Assembly: GCA_032622095.1 (NCBI GenBank)
Contig: CP136066.1
Location: forward strand, 170,328,664 to 170,392,663
DNA: 64,000 nt
Reading direction: 5' to 3'
Origin: Siphonodentalium dalli
Lineage: Eukaryota; Mollusca; Scaphopoda; Gadilida; Siphonodentaliidae
Shown here: one piece after another, positions 1 through 13,388 of the stretch
Layout: every line of letters begins with the position of its first letter
Numbering within the stretch: position 1 is the first letter of the stretch
The notes under the pieces: generated by a model
The model's input: the letters and a program-made list of their open reading frames with translations, nothing else
Database searches by the model: none
What the model was told of the DNA's origin: nothing
Translations under genes and position numbers: made by a program

Positions 1-1095
1 CAGTTTTACATTTCTCGAAGCTTCTTTCCAAAGGGTGTCGGGAAAGAATTTTTTCACCACACCGCCCCATATTCAACATGCCATAGCTTAATGTCATCTC
101 CACTAAGGCCATGTGATTACTAGTAAAAGTGAAAATAATCCTTTATTTTGACTCCATCAAATTTGGGGGAAATTGGGTTAGCAAAGTCATTAATTGTTCT
201 AGCAGTTAATAATTATTCCAGCAGTTCTTGGTACCGAAATGGGCAAAAAATTAAATAAAATGTTCAACCTCTTAAAATCCATTGTTGTTATTGTCTCTTA
301 ATAATTGCTGGGATTCTACATACATTGAAGATGGTGATATGTGAAATTCAAGATTTTTGCCAGATAGATCCAGAGAAATTCTTTGCTGAAAATCCCCCTT
401 AAATAACTCATAATTATGCGGGGTTTGAGCTTACTGGTTTGGGACACACACCAATTTCAAATATTGTCGCGGTCCGCCAATTTTTGCCACAGTCATGATG
501 ATGGTCCTTGAAAACTTAGAATCTGCTGAGTATTTTGGTTCTATGTTGACAGCTGTCGGATCGTTTCAAAAATTGATAAATTGCATGATAGCTCTCATGC
601 AAAAAAAAAAACAGTTCAAGTTCGGTCCCGTTTGCCGATTAGTTTTATTTCCGGACGATGAGGTCGGTTATTATAATGCACGCAAGAATGTTAGGCGGTG
701 ACGGACAAAGTATAGGGTGGGGTGACGAGAACCTATAACTTGGGTCAAAATATGTTCGGATTGTTTGATTTTCCAACCAGTATCTACTGTGAAATGTCTC
801 GCTTCGTAATTTATTTTACTGAAATGGCCATCAGTTTAAGAACATGTTGCAACAATAATAGATTCGTACCCAAAGGGTGCTTATATAGCTTATATACATG
901 TACGCGTTAGCTCGCAAACAGTGTCTGTTTCGTGGGGTTGGGGTGCAAGCGGAATTCGAAAGTAGACACCCCATTTAGGACGTAACGTCCATGGTTATAT
1001 TATTATGTATCGTGTGTGTCTCATAATATGATTGTTCTACATTTGCACGCGAAGGCCAACATCCAGCGAATAAAATCCGCAATCGAAAATGAACA
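1..1095. other. Unassigned AT-rich sequence
   Basis: No coding region, RNA gene or repeat boundary is recognised. The short ORFs here (68 aa and shorter) show no motif. Confidence 0.4.
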
Positions 1096-1099
1096 GGGT

Positions 1100-1284
1100 C
1101 AACATCGATTAACTAGACGGCCAGCAATTATTGGCTTGAATTCGGGCGATTTAGTAAACAGGTTTGCAAATGGGCGGGTCAGATTGGTATGTACTTACCA
1201 ACCTGACCCGTCCATTTGCCGACCTGTTTACATGGCTCGAGTTGATGCCAAACATTGCTGGCCGCCGAGTTAATCCGATGTTGG
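1100..1284. repeat. Imperfect long hairpin (MITE-like)
   Basis: Two arms of about 92 bp face each other around position 1194. The left arm (CAACATCGATTAACTAG...) is matched in reverse complement by the right arm ending ...AGTTAATCCGATGTTG, with scattered mismatches. This is the form of a short non-autonomous DNA transposon. No certain target-site duplication was identified, so the family is open. Confidence 0.6.
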
Positions 1285-1734
1285 GTGACCTCGGGCAAAC
1301 AATATAGTGCAGCGGCCAAACGCCAAAAGTGGTCGGGTACCCCTATATACCCACGGTAGAACAAGTTGAAACCAATTTTTTTTGAAGGAGAAATATATAC
1401 TGTTGACGAAATTGATATTGAAAAATAACGGAATTAGTGGTGGCTATTGTCAAATCGACGATTAACGATACCCACCAGTGACTTTCCCAGAAATTAACGA
1501 TTTTGGTAAAGCGAGGCCTGCGGCTATGTCCTAACATATTTTCCAACATCGTTGGTGTTAAAATTACAACATCATACCATATATCTACTTGGTATGTAAA
1601 AAGTGTTGGTTAATTTAGATTTTCCTGCCATTTGGAGCTGAAACATTTATTTTTTGCTGAAAAACAGTCCTTTTTCACAAAAATATTATATTTCAAATAT
1701 TATCATTCATAAGGATATTGTAATCATGCCGAAA

Positions 1735-2450
1735 TATTTAATCCATATGGTGTAGTAGTTATCTGGAAAACATACTAAAAAAGAAGTTAACAGAAAATTT
1801 GAACGGTTTGCCAGATACTCGATTTTAGCTACCCCCCCCCCCCCCCATACACATTTTTGGTCGAAAAATTACATATTTTTGGTAACGATTTTACAAACTT
1901 TTTCTAATTGTTCTTAATGGGACCCAGTATGAATCTTGTACGGAATATTTTGTCCAGAGATACCGTTTAATCGATTACAGATGTGTTCAGGCTTCCAGAC
2001 CCCAGTTACAACAACAACAACATACCTTATTGATAACGGATAATTCTGCATGCATTAACATCGATTTTATAGTTCTAAAATATTTGTTATAAACAACACA
2101 TGAACAACTATAAATTCATATGGCTCAGTAGCTATCTGGACACCACATGTAGGAATATGTTTACAGAGATTGTGAACGGTCTGCCATATATTGGATTTTA
2201 GCTACGGCTCCCCGAACACGTTTTGGTAGAAAAAATGCATATACATGATAAAGAGAACACAAACTTTTCTAAATGATTCTAATGGGGACCAAATCATGAT
2301 TCATATTATGAAAACCGGTCAAGGATGTCCCCGGGCTTCCAAACCCGCAGTTACAACAACACATGTTATTTATAACATGTAATTTTAAATTAATATATAG
2401 CGATTTTGTAGAACCAAAGTATTTGTTCTAAACGACACATAATATAGACT
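1735..2450. repeat. Diverged tandem duplication, unit about 370 bp
   Basis: The blocks at about 1735-2110 and 2110-2450 follow the same order of landmarks: a 'GTAGCTATCTGGA'-like start, 'GAACGGTYTGCCATA', 'GATTTTAGCTAC', 'AATGGGGACC', 'GTTACAACAACA', then 'TATTTGTTMTAAACRACACAT'. The first copy also contains a run of C at 1832-1847. No coding potential is visible in either unit. Confidence 0.55.
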
Positions 2451-4260
2451 AACATACAGCAAACAAAATCATTGTTGCTGCCATAGTGATTGGTAAGAGT
2501 CCCTCTAAATCGGACACAATATGGAAACAATGGCTATTGAATAACATATCTCATAAACTATTTTGACCAGGTGGAAAGCGTTAGTTCAAATATGTTCCAT
2601 ATGTTTTGAGGTCCCCCTACACTATTAGAAGTCTTTAACATACCACGAAACCAAAGAACGCGATCTCAATATTAACCGAGGGATTGTACAAAGGATAGTT
2701 ATATAAGGAAATACCCAAGGTTTGGTGTAAACATATTTATTTCTCTAAATCATGCACATTAATTAACAGAGTTGTATAATATGTATAAAGACAATTATTT
2801 TTAGAGAATGGGATTTGGCAGAAAGTGTGATGCTTATATTAGCCATTTCCCCATCTTTATCATACACATGTGGTGGTGTCTTTATTGCTTTTTTATAATG
2901 TTCTTTTCCCAGTTAGATTTTGTTTTTGTTTAAATTTTACTATCTTATTATTATCATTGTCAGCCGTCTGGGGCATAGACTGTCCAACAGTAATCCATAA
3001 TAATGGATCACTGATGGGCAGTCCACGCATCAGTTGAACTGAATTATTACTACCTGTTTGTTTGTTTGTGACCTGACCATTGACCCCACTCGATCAGTTT
3101 ACAATAAGCATAGCATAATTAGCGTTTCAAGATCGATACAAGAGTGATGTATCGTATGTATATACATATTACGAGCAACTCTAGGTTATCATGCCCGAAG
3201 ACAGAATAGGAGATAAGAGATATTTTCTAGTTTTCTGAGTTGTGCTGTATATTTAGTCACTTCTATGTGATAATGGGCCTTTGTGCAATCGCCCTGTTTC
3301 GTGTATGAGCAAGGTTTATGGATGGGTTGGTTCCAGAAATAGTGTGGCACTTTACAAAATGCTACTGCATGGCAAATACGAAAGGCGAATTTTCTATTTT
3401 TCGAGAACAATCTACCGATTTAAAGTCTTGAACACAATACGAACTGCAGCTATATACTCTATATTAACAAAGATTGTGAATGGAATGTAGTGCTATCAGA
3501 GAATACAGAATTTGTATGGGTGGCTTGTGCCTGTGTCGCTTTGCACAAAGCGGCTGATAAATAAGAAAGACGAATGTGTTATGTTTTGATAAACCCCAAC
3601 ACAGTTGAAGTGTTAAAGTTGAACAAACCACGAACTGAAATTATTGCTCTAAATATTGACTGAGGGTGTGGGCAAATGGTAGTAATGTCAGGACATACAC
3701 AATGTTTGTGGATGTGGATGTTCCAGAAAGCCTTTGGCACTTTACAAAATGCGGATGGAAAACGCCAAATGCGACTATTTTTTGTTTTGTGCATGTGACC
3801 CCTTTATAAGCCCATTTAAACTTTTGAACACACTATGCGCCGAATATATATGGTCTTATTTCGCCCAATTTGGGCGGTTCTCTAATGGCTGTTCCTCATC
3901 TGACGTGTGTGTCAGGATAGAGGAGCTGGATGATTTGTTAGCCCAAACTACATTTCCAAGTAACAATGGTTTGTTGTTTATTTTGAGGAATCGTACCACA
4001 TCAGATGAATTCAGCCCAAATATGTTAACAGTTGTCGTGTAAAACATTTGCAGTAGGTTAGCGTTATTTGTTATTTGCGGATGTAGTTTAACATGGGGAA
4101 AATAGACTACTACGTTTGAACGGCATGTGCATTTGTCGTTTTTTAATTATAACAACATGATAATCAATAACAGAGGCAGTCTCTGTCAAATACAGTCGCT
4201 CTATTTACGATACTAATTGGGGAACTTTCGAAATTAAATTACGCGTACTCCAGCGTAAAC
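2451..4260. other. Unassigned sequence with a short direct repeat
   Basis: No gene is recognised. A segment ending in 'GGCACTTTACAAAATGC' occurs twice (near 3343-3362 and 3737-3753), each preceded by 'TTCCAGAAA'. This suggests an old tandem duplication of about 390 bp. ORFs of 70-102 aa overlap it but show no domain. Confidence 0.35.
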
Positions 4261-4732
4261 GGATGCCTGCTGCAAATTATAGAAGGTGCCGGAATCGGCC
4301 TACTCGCCCAGGGCTAACTCGCCCCAATCGACGTGTGCCAACTCGGAATAGAAGGCTGACTCGGAATAAAAGATGTATACGGGGTGTTATATGGCGTTTG
4401 GTCCTTTGTTTCTCAATGAATATTATTGAAATTTGGTGTATATGTCCGGGCTGGGACATGGAATACAATAACGTTTGAATTGTTTTTAAATTTACAAATG
4501 TGTTGATTTTATTCAACTTTTTCGTTCTGAAACACGCTTTCCAGATTCATAATCGCTCCATTGACTGTAACAGATGAAATTATCCCCCTCTTCGGATCGA
4601 GTGTCACTGAAACTTTATTTTGTTAGACTGCCTGTAGTCACTGATTATATGTGGAAATAATCTGTAATAAGATGTAGCACTGTTTTATTTTATATTTACA
4701 TGTAGTGCTGTTTTTTATACAACAATTCCACC

Positions 4733-5902
4733 CAGGCTTCTCAACGGTACGCAGTACTGGTACCGCGTACTCGGGAATTTTTTGCGGTAACGGTGCTGGT
4801 GTGCAGATCCGCCGGTACTCCGTACTGTGGTTGCATATATGCACGTTCTTAGTTAGATCAGCAGGCTGTCTGGCAAAATACAGTAGTATCAAGTTTCGCT
4901 CTTTAAACTACACGCGATGCACATCGATCGTGATTGTATTCATGGCGTGAGAGGTCGGTCACGGAAGGGTGGTTCCTGGTTTTTATGTGTCTATTATAAC
5001 TCTTCAATGGTTGAATTCCAATTCTTTGAAAGCACGGCCTTGTGATATTGTTTTAATCTTCAAAGATTATTTTGTGTTGGGAACTTGTGATCGCAACTTA
5101 TGTTTTTGCCTTTATTTTTGCCCAGTTGTGGCAATTATACACTAAACCCAGTTACAATTTCTTATCATTTATTCACCAACGACCCCACCCACAAGTATGA
5201 CCCGCACGTTTTGATTAATCACATACACACGTACCCGTTCACATGTCGTATCAGTTTACATATATAAGGTAGACCATTTTGAATTTAAATGGGTCTCATG
5301 GAACCTCCAGTTATATAATAAAATCGGGAACGAATATCCACGAACCGTGCACAGTGTACATGTAATTTGCTGAATAGACATGATAGTTCATATTTGGTAT
5401 AAGAACTCGTGGAAAGAAATTGTTGCCTAACTTGACTCATTATTGTTTAGATTTAAAATGGCTGACCGCGCGACTTTTAATCTGATTGAATATTGTGAAG
5501 TGAAAGCCACCGACGTGTGTCGCGTTACTTTCTATTAGTTTATCACACACAGAAGAACAATAAGTTAAAACCACAAAACGTGTGCAACGAATAGTTCTAT
5601 TTTGGTTGATTGAATTGTCTATGTTGTCATTTGCGCATCACTAAACTCTACGGGAAAGTTTGTTAGTATATTCCAAAATGGTATCTAATATCCCAAAATA
5701 GTTTCTTTATTCTGATATCAAATTATCATTAGTTCATGTTAATAATAGAGTTCGTGGCTTGTGATTTTCAGCACTGTATTACCTCTAGATATTCCTAGAA
5801 CTATAAAATGGCTTGACAGTACCGGTACAGGAACCACGGTACTAGCAAAGTATCGATACCGATACCGGCATGTGTGGTACCGGCGGTACTTTGAGAAGCC
5901 CG
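4733..5902. mobile_element. hAT-like non-autonomous DNA transposon with perfect 8-bp TSD
   Basis: The left terminus reads CAGGCTTCTCAACGGTACG. The right terminus in reverse complement reads CGGGCTTCTCAAAGTACCG. The element is flanked on both sides by the identical 8-mer ATTCCACC (4725-4732 and 5903-5910). Subterminal regions are rich in GTACCG-type short repeats on both ends. An 8-bp duplication with CAG-type termini is the hallmark of hAT elements. No transposase reading frame is visible in the 1.17 kb, so it would depend on a transposase supplied elsewhere. Confidence 0.8.
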
Positions 5903-5910
5903 ATTCCACC

Positions 5911-7110
5911 TAGATCATCATGTGATCGACCATACATGGGGTGTGATGACCTGGTTGAATTAAGAGCGGTTTGATGGATCACTTCTGTCTTCGAGCTAGA
6001 TTATACTTATGCTATTTAATGGCATGTTTCTAACGTGGAGGAGTAGATATTCTTGAGACCCCACTACTCTTCAATTCACACCAAGTTCTCAGCTGTCATG
6101 TTCGGATATTAGAACCCATAGCCATAATATATGGTTTATTTTGTGTATACTAGTATAATATAGTTATTTTCAGTACCTTTATATACCAGTAGTGCGGATA
6201 ACAATGCATATATATATGTGTATATGTATATTGATTCAACGGATTCAGTGGTTTTGTTCATTAGTCTATCAAATTTGCGGTGAAAACATGGCCATCAGCA
6301 GTACACCCTGCCAAATTTCAAATTTGAATCAATTGGCGCACCCTGCAGCCAGCATTTATTGGAGAACTGTTTCTCATGTGGATATTTAGGGTCACCACTA
6401 GATGGGAGCCATATTTTTTTCTCAAAATTTCCTTGTGAAAACATCACTGCCAGCGGTGATCTTGAGTTTTACTATTTTTATGGCCAAATAATTTGGTTGA
6501 TCCTACAGACGACATACATTGTCCGATCGTCACCAGATTCCACAATGATCTTCTGGATAACCAGGATGAGAGTGATCTATTTTTTTCCGAATTTCGTTAA
6601 AAACATGACCACAGACAGCAATTTTGTATCTTACTCTTTGTATGACTGAATTCTTTTCTTTAGCAGCTCTACAGACCACATCCCTCATCTGATAGTCACT
6701 AAACTTCATATTGATCTTCGGGGTGACCACTAGTTGGGAGCTATCGAAAGATTTGAATTTTTTTGGAAAACATGGTCGCCAGCAGCCATCTTCTATTTTG
6801 CTTTTTATATACATGTATATCTCTTCGTGCGGATAGCCAGTATTACTTGGGTAGTTCAACTTTCCACATTCCTGTCATCATTTGAAATATAAAAATTTAC
6901 CTGATACATGTAGTCCAATGAAAATTAACAAGCGTCCATGAATTAAATTTACCTATGATCCTATTATTCGTCACAATCACATGCACCCTTCAAAATTTTG
7001 TTTCGTCGTATCTAATTTTTAATGACCCCTATGGTAATATTGATATAGATACATTTGTCAAACATTTCTTTGTACAATATACAGGTATAAAGTTTGTAAC
7101 TAAATCTAGA
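5911..7110. other. Unassigned sequence, no gene seen
   Basis: AT-rich stretch with a few ORFs of 65-109 aa lacking motifs. A phrase like 'TCACCACTAGATGGGAGC' (about 6391) recurs as 'TGACCACTAGTTGGGAGC' (about 6723), so it is probably an old repeat. Confidence 0.35.
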
Positions 7111-7116
7111 AATATA

Positions 7117-8040
7117 TAATACTAGCAGGCTAGCCCGCCACTGGCGGCGTTCGTCAGAAACATGACAATTTTTTTAATTTTTAATTATTTTTTTTAGTTA
7201 ATTTTTATAAATAATTTTTTAATTTAATTTTTTGTTTATAACATGAGTTAATTGTGCATTTTTCCCGATTTTGACCTTGAATTGATCATTTTCAAGGTCA
7301 AGGTCAGGTTGGGGTCACAATTTAACCCGTCCATGACACTTCCCGTAGGTAGCAAGTTTGAGCTCAATCGGTTCGAGTCTATAAAGGACACACTCATATA
7401 TATAATTTGTGGGTACCCGTTTCAAGGTGAAGAAGACATAAGAATCACACAACACGCAGTACCCGTCCCTAAAAGAGGTATGATTTAAGGTACATCGGGC
7501 GGAAAAACTGACCCGATGAAAATCTCCCCCGTTCCTAGGAACGACAGACATATTAAGAATCACACAACACGCATTTTTTTTCACACAACACGCAGTACCC
7601 GTCCCTAAAAGATGTATGATTGAAAATTTCCCCCGTTCCTAGGAACGACAGACATAAGAATCACACAACACGCATGTTTTGTTTTCCGATGAGTTAATTC
7701 TGCCTTTTTAATCAAGATAAATGCATTTCGCGTTTTGCGTCCGTAGTTTCGTAGGCACATGCGAGCGTTTAGCAACGCCGATGACAATAAAGAGCGTTAG
7801 TCGGTTAACAACTCCAAATATGGTCAATATGAAGATCGTGCCTGCCTTAACCCCCGATGTGCCGTTTGCGGTGATTTTGATGATTGGGAGTGGAGAATGA
7901 GTTCTCAAAGCTTGTCCAAAACGCGACGTTGACCATTCCCGTGGGTTTTTACCCTTAGATAGGAAATTTGAGCTCGATCCGACCAGCCGTTTTCGATTCT
8001 ATGAAGTACCCACACACACACACACACACACACACCCACC
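7117..8040 (+). repeat. ACTAGC-start dispersed repeat with (CA)n tail
   Basis: Starts with ACTAGCAGGCTAGCCCG. It ends in a block with 'GAGCTCGATCCGACCAGCCG' followed by a (CA)n microsatellite. The same start and end formula occurs at 8407, 12334, 13389 and 13791. Inside, a short module containing 'AATCACACAACACGCA' recurs at about 7442, 7557, 7581 and 7661. The 3' formula (target-like sentence, then microsatellite) resembles SINE or RTE-type LINE tails of other invertebrates, but no RT is present and the class is not proven. Confidence 0.5.
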
Positions 8041-8406
8041 CCTGTTTGTATTACATACGTTGTGGGGACATTTCTTTAGAAATTCAAACAATACCGTAGT
8101 TGTAAGGACCTCGTTATTTCGTAAATATTACAAACTCGGAGGGTACCTTTAACGAAATAACGGCAATCTTTGTAACGCATGCGTAGTATCATTTCCGCCT
8201 AGTGCGGACGAAAAAATATCAAAAATTTCTAAAAATACAAATTTCCGTCGCCTTAAGGGAAAAAACTGTTAACATTGTGAGGACATTGTTTTACTATATG
8301 AATGTCCTCACAGAGATGGGTTAACACACTCACCCCCCCACCCCCACACACACACACACCCTTACACACACACACCCTTATATATACGGAGTTCTCACAT
8401 TATATA

Positions 8407-8790
8407 GTAGACTAGCTGATGTACTCGACTTCGTTCGGGCTATTTAGGGATTTCTTTGTGATCGCCTTCATCTGGGCAGTACCCGGTATATACAGCATCT
8501 GGACAAACTATTTTTCAATTGGTCCAGAAACATGCCTATATCATTACGTTCGATGACATGGTCGCACGTGAAATTGGACCCGTCCATAATGCTCCCGGGA
8601 TCGAAGTAGTCCTACACACAAAGTTTAGTCGGATCGGTCAAGGTCCAGAAACATGCATATGAGCGAGGTCAGGTTGACCCGTTAAATACCAAATCCGAGT
8701 CGGATCGGTCGAGCAGTGTGCGAGTCTATAACACACATACATACATGCATTCATACACACATACATACAGACAGATATTCCAAAATGTAT
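8407..8790 (+). repeat. ACTAGC-start dispersed repeat with (ACAT)n tail
   Basis: Begins ACTAGCTGATGTACTCGACT and ends with 'GATCGGTCGAGCAGTGTGCG' followed by an ACATACATACAT-rich tail. Same layout as the copies at 13389 and 13791, with lower identity, so an older member of the family. Confidence 0.5.
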
Positions 8791-9540
8791 AATCGATAGC
8801 TACAAGAATTCTATGATAAATAGTTCACGGGCGATCTGATGCATGCATCTTAGTTTTCTTGTTATTACCTGACAGTATGAACGAAAGGTAGTGCTATCAG
8901 ATAATATACAATTTATACGGGTAGTTTCCGAAATCCTGGTGTACTTTACATCTTGAATTTGTGTGAACATTCCTCAACTCGGGTATAAGAGGAATCCTAG
9001 GCAGGGTATCTCCTGCACATATATAATCATGGCTGGAGTAATAGTAACAATAACACTCATTGATTCGAAACAGACATTGCATTATTAGAGTCGATTTGGC
9101 TTTGACCGGATTATACCGGCATTTGCGAAAACGTGATATCGGACAAAAATATCCAGCAATAAATGTATATTATGGTCCCCATATGTTCGCCAATGACTCT
9201 TCTTGACGATAAATGTATACAATCGCGTCAAGGTGCCAATATCTTCCAACAGAGACAAACGAAATTTGGTGAAATGTCCGAAAAATAGCTAATTTTCACA
9301 TCTCGGCCGCCATATTGGATTTTTGTGACAGATTTTTGGCTAATTTGTAAAGGTTGTATATTACCATAACGAATCGGTCGGAAAACAAGACCGAATGTGA
9401 CATCATCTTTACTATAACGGCGATCAAAGAGACCTGGTGCTATTAAAAATTGTGTTAACAACCGAAAAACAATTAGAGGAGACATTAAGAAAGAAAATTG
9501 GGGTGCAGAGGTCTACCAATATCTCCTGGACTAAATAGGG
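8791..9540. other. Unassigned sequence
   Basis: No gene, RNA or repeat boundary recognised. Short ORFs on the minus strand (61 and 85 aa) show no domain. Confidence 0.3.
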
Positions 9541-10176
9541 TTCGGAGTGACATCTAGCGGATGCGGAAGGAATATATAGGAGAGAATGAAATAGACATTG
9601 GGCCGTGATTGGTCAATAGCCTTGTATGACTTTTGCATAAAACAAATCATCACACCTCTTCCCTATGATTTCCCACAGTTAAAATAGCCATTGGCACAGG
9701 AATTAACCCTTTGCAGTGAAGATTGAATTTTTTGGTTTGGTCTAAAATATGACAGTATTTTTTATGCGGTTCTGATACTAGTTACGAAAACACAAGATTT
9801 AAAGGCGAATTCCCTTCTAGACGGACATGATTTTTTTGCGTAAAAAGTTTCCCCAAATGTAAAAAAAAAATCAGATTTAAAGAAAATGTATGACCCAAAA
9901 GTTATATTGCCAACAGTATATGCTAAAACGTTAGCACTGAGGACTATGGAAAACATTTACACAAGTGTAACCGATAGATCATACTCTATCAGCTCAAAAT
10001 CTGGGAACTATTTGATGTTCTGACATATATATATAGAGCATCTACAAAAAGTCCCCAGTTTATAGCGGAATTTACAAAACGAGTCCAGTAAAATAGGTCT
10101 GGACCGAGCCTTGGTTCGGTCCAGACCTAATTTTCTGGACGAGTTTTGTAAATTCCGCTATAAACTTGGGACGAGT
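9541..10176. repeat. Dispersed repeat with terminal hairpin (copy A)
   Basis: Begins near 'GTTCGGAGTGACATCTAGCGG' and ends in a long hairpin at 10046-10176, whose arms contain 'CCAGTTTATAGCGGAATTTA' and its reverse complement. The same block recurs in intron 2 of both LITAF-domain genes (about 18525-19150 and 54778-55360). The hairpin alone also recurs at about 16312-16428. No coding function is apparent. Confidence 0.65.
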
Positions 10177-10196
10177 TTTAGATTCTAATTATTACA

Positions 10197-11180
10197 TGAC
10201 CACTGGTGCTCAGCTGTTTCACAATAATCGATTTTATCGCGTGTTAGGTCCGTCTCCATCGCCGTTGAGATCCGTCTCTATCTCGTTGAGATCCGGCTCC
10301 ATTTCGACTTTTTAATTTTTTTTATAAAGTTTGCCGCGCAATTTAATCAAAAATATGGCAGAGGGGTAAGTTTTAATGTATTAGTATTGATATAAGACAC
10401 TTCTATAATAGTAAAAACGCAAACGACGTTATATTACGTTCATGTATCTACACATTTAGATCATACACGTCAGGGGTGTGCATTTCCTATGTAAAATCAT
10501 TGAATTACTCAACACTGAAAAATATGTCTATTCGCATGTAAATCCAGTCGGAAATGATCGTGACGTGTACTAGGGTGTTGGCAGATTATAACGAAACCAT
10601 TTCTTGACACAATATAACAACAAAAGAAATCAACCGTCAAAAATAGTGAAAAATGACCCGTCTCCTTTGTGATTTTATGTTTCAAATCGATTCTATCGCC
10701 CCTCCCTTTTAAAGACCCGGTTCTATTCGATCGACACTTGTTGTTTCAGGCTGTTTGCCTTCATTCTGTAAGATATGACCTAACATAACAGCACTGAACC
10801 AGTCTGAACGGGCACGATAAGTGACTACCAATGTTTATTACGCCACAAGGTGGTGTAAGTTGTTTTGCAGATTTTGATATTCTGTGGTCGACTGGGCGAA
10901 GGCATTGTGGGAGAATTGTTTTTGTACCTTACTCTAATCGTACCGATAGAATCACGTAGATGCTGAAATTGTAAAGTTAACGCCACCGGTGTATAATATG
11001 TTTTTGAAAATATGACCAATCGTATCGATAGAGTCAGGACAGGCTGAAATTGTAAACTTAAAGTCGCCGGTGTAATAATATGTTGTTGAAAATATAAATA
11101 ATCTGATAGCCTGAAAATAATGTATAACCCATTGGGAGTCCCTGGTGTAGTGAAGTGAATTATGGGTAATTTTAATTGGA
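10197..11180. other. Unassigned sequence with remnant of the 15.7-kb MITE family
   Basis: The block 10197-10325 contains 'GGTGCTCAGCTGTTTCACAA' and GATCCGTCTC-type repeats. Its reverse complement occurs at 15660-15728, so a mobile remnant sits here. Around 10960-11090 a segment with 'GTAAASTTAACGCCACCGGTG'-like wording is present twice. No gene recognised. Confidence 0.4.
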
Positions 11181-12330
11181 GTGTCATGCCTGTTCTGTTG
11201 GAGTAACCGCTATCTTTTATTTTCTGGTCATCAAGTCAAAATTGTATCGTATACACAATGTGTTTGTACCGATAGATGTATCGTGACTCGACTCGTTTTC
11301 GTGGTCATATAGGCCCTATATATAACCTATGATCACGAAAACGAGCAGAGTCGCGATATCTGATAGAATTCCAGGAATCGTACATTCACTTTCAATAGTA
11401 TAGATTCTCTTAATCTGCCGCGGAATTCCCAAAATTGTAGGCTACTTTCATTTTCAATAGGATTTTCCGAATTTCCACTTTCACTTTTCACTTTTACCAC
11501 GCAAAGCGACCTTAGTTGACACAGATATATGGCACACTGGCAAATAGTTTATGTCGCATTGCTTCTTTCTTTTAATTAAAGTTCACCTCGATAAAACGCA
11601 TGTCAATCGTATTTGTTTACAAAATGCATTGGGTGCGACGATTTGCTGTAGGGCCCTATTTGCGGAGGTCACTTTGCGGAAGTCCCCGAATTCGCGGAAG
11701 TCCCCGAATTCGCGGAGGTTCCCTAAAATGGGCGATATATGTAGATTTTAACGAGGGAACGGGTGCGTATATGTCAATTGATACGTATTTTAAACAAATA
11801 ACGACACGATCATCATAATAGAGGTATGTTCTATCAATTATATATGCGCCGAGTTCACTTGGTGCAAATCAAACGGCGATAAATATTCTCGTGTGCCAAA
11901 AGGACTCCTTAAAGTTGTAAATAAGATGAATATTTATTAGAATTATTTCACAAGTCAATCAAATAATATTATTCATTAGTTAGCGCCTATATTAGCGCTA
12001 ACTAATGAATAATATTTTATATTATAATTATATTATAATTTATATTTATGGCTAATAATATGATCATGGTGGCGTTACCATATTACTATGTTTTTCTTGT
12101 TGAATATCGCGACGCATTTATTGACCCTTTTCAGTCTAATGCATAGGTATAACTGTGACATGGTGGCAATGCTGACGAGGCTTTATCGTTCGTCGGAGAC
12201 CTCTTTGCTCTAGACTCTGTATATATTTCGATTGATCTCCCACCGTCGCACGTGTGCTTCGGGTTATAATGGGACGCTGTGTGAAGTTCGCTTTAGGTGA
12301 CGTCATTGGTGTCATATTGGAATATATATA
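11180..12330. other. Unassigned sequence with short tandem and palindromic motifs
   Basis: Contains an almost exact double repeat of 'GCGGAAGTCCCCGAATTC' at about 11680-11714 and a palindrome at 11965-12016. No gene recognised. Confidence 0.35.
11965..12016. repeat. Perfect short palindrome
   Basis: Arms of 22 bp (AATATTATTCATTAGTTAGC + GC and its reverse complement) flank an 8-bp loop. The neighbourhood is extremely AT-rich. It could be a MITE core or a cruciform-forming site. Confidence 0.7.
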
Positions 12331-12333
12331 CAT

Positions 12334-13333
12334 ACTAGCAGGTGGACCCGACTTCGTCGGGCTGTTTCCCCTCTACTTTTCGGCGAATTGCGCGATTTGA
12401 CCTTGAATTGTCCATTTTGAAGGTCAAGGTCAGGTGGGGTCACGATTTGACCCATCCGAAACACTGCCCGGACAAAAGTACCCGACAAAAGTACCCGTCG
12501 AAATCCATCCGGTTTTACCCGATTTGACCTTGAATTGGTCCGGGCTGTTTCCCCTCAGCTTTTCGGCGAATTGCGCGATTTGACCTTGAATTGTCCATTT
12601 TGAAGGTCAAGGTCAGGTGGGGTCACGATTTGACCCGTCCAAAACACTGCCCGGACAAAAGTACCCGACAAAAGTACCCGTCGAAATCCATCAGGTTTTA
12701 CCCGATTTGACCTTGAATTGGTCCGGGCTGTTTCCCCTCTGCTTTTCGGCGAATTGCGCGATTTGACCTTGAATTGTCCATTTTGAAGGTCAAGGTCAGG
12801 TGGGGTTACGATTTGACCCGTCCAAAACACTGCCCGGACAAAAGTACCCAACAAAAGTACCCGTCGAAATCCATTTGACCTCGAATTGTTCATGAGGCCG
12901 GTTTTACCCGATTTTACCTCGAATTGATCATTTTGAAGGTCAAGGTCAGGTCGGGGTCACGACTCGACCCGTCCAAAACACACAGTGGCCAAAAGTAACC
13001 CTACGTATAAAATTTCGTCGAAATCCCATCAAAATTCGCGATTTGACCTTGAATTGACCCGATTTAAAGGTCAAGGTCACGTCGCACGAGCAAACGAATA
13101 GGCTTACGACACTCCCCATACGAAAGTATCCCCAGACAATAATTTTCATCGAAATCCCGTGATACTCGGGCGTTCGACCTTGAAATGACCCGATTTCAAG
13201 GTCAAGGTCACGTCGCATGGGCAAATTAATAGGCCCATGTCTCTCTCCGGCCGAAAGAACCCACACACACCAAGTTTCATCGAAATCGGCTCGGCCGTTT
13301 TCGAGTCCATCGCGAACACACAGACAGACACAC

Positions 13334-13368
<35 letters not shown>

Positions 13369-13388
13369 TCTCCCAAAATATATAATAG
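12334..13388 (+). repeat. ACTAGC-start repeat with internal 182-bp tandem triplication
   Basis: Starts ACTAGCAGGTGGACCCGACT and ends with 'AAGTTTCATCGAAATCGGCT', 'CCGTTTTCGAGTCCATCG' and a (CAGA)/(CA)n tail. Three head-to-tail units of about 182 bp start near 12358, 12541 and 12724. Each carries 'GGGCTGTTTCCCCTCTGCTT' wording and the GACCTTGAATTG / AAGGTCAAGGTCA pair, which can form a stem. The stem motif recurs several more times downstream to 13210. Confidence 0.65.

Noticed and set aside
3734-4042. 102-aa ORF on the plus strand
   Set aside because: No domain, and the frame overlaps a repeated segment; nothing supports it as a gene.
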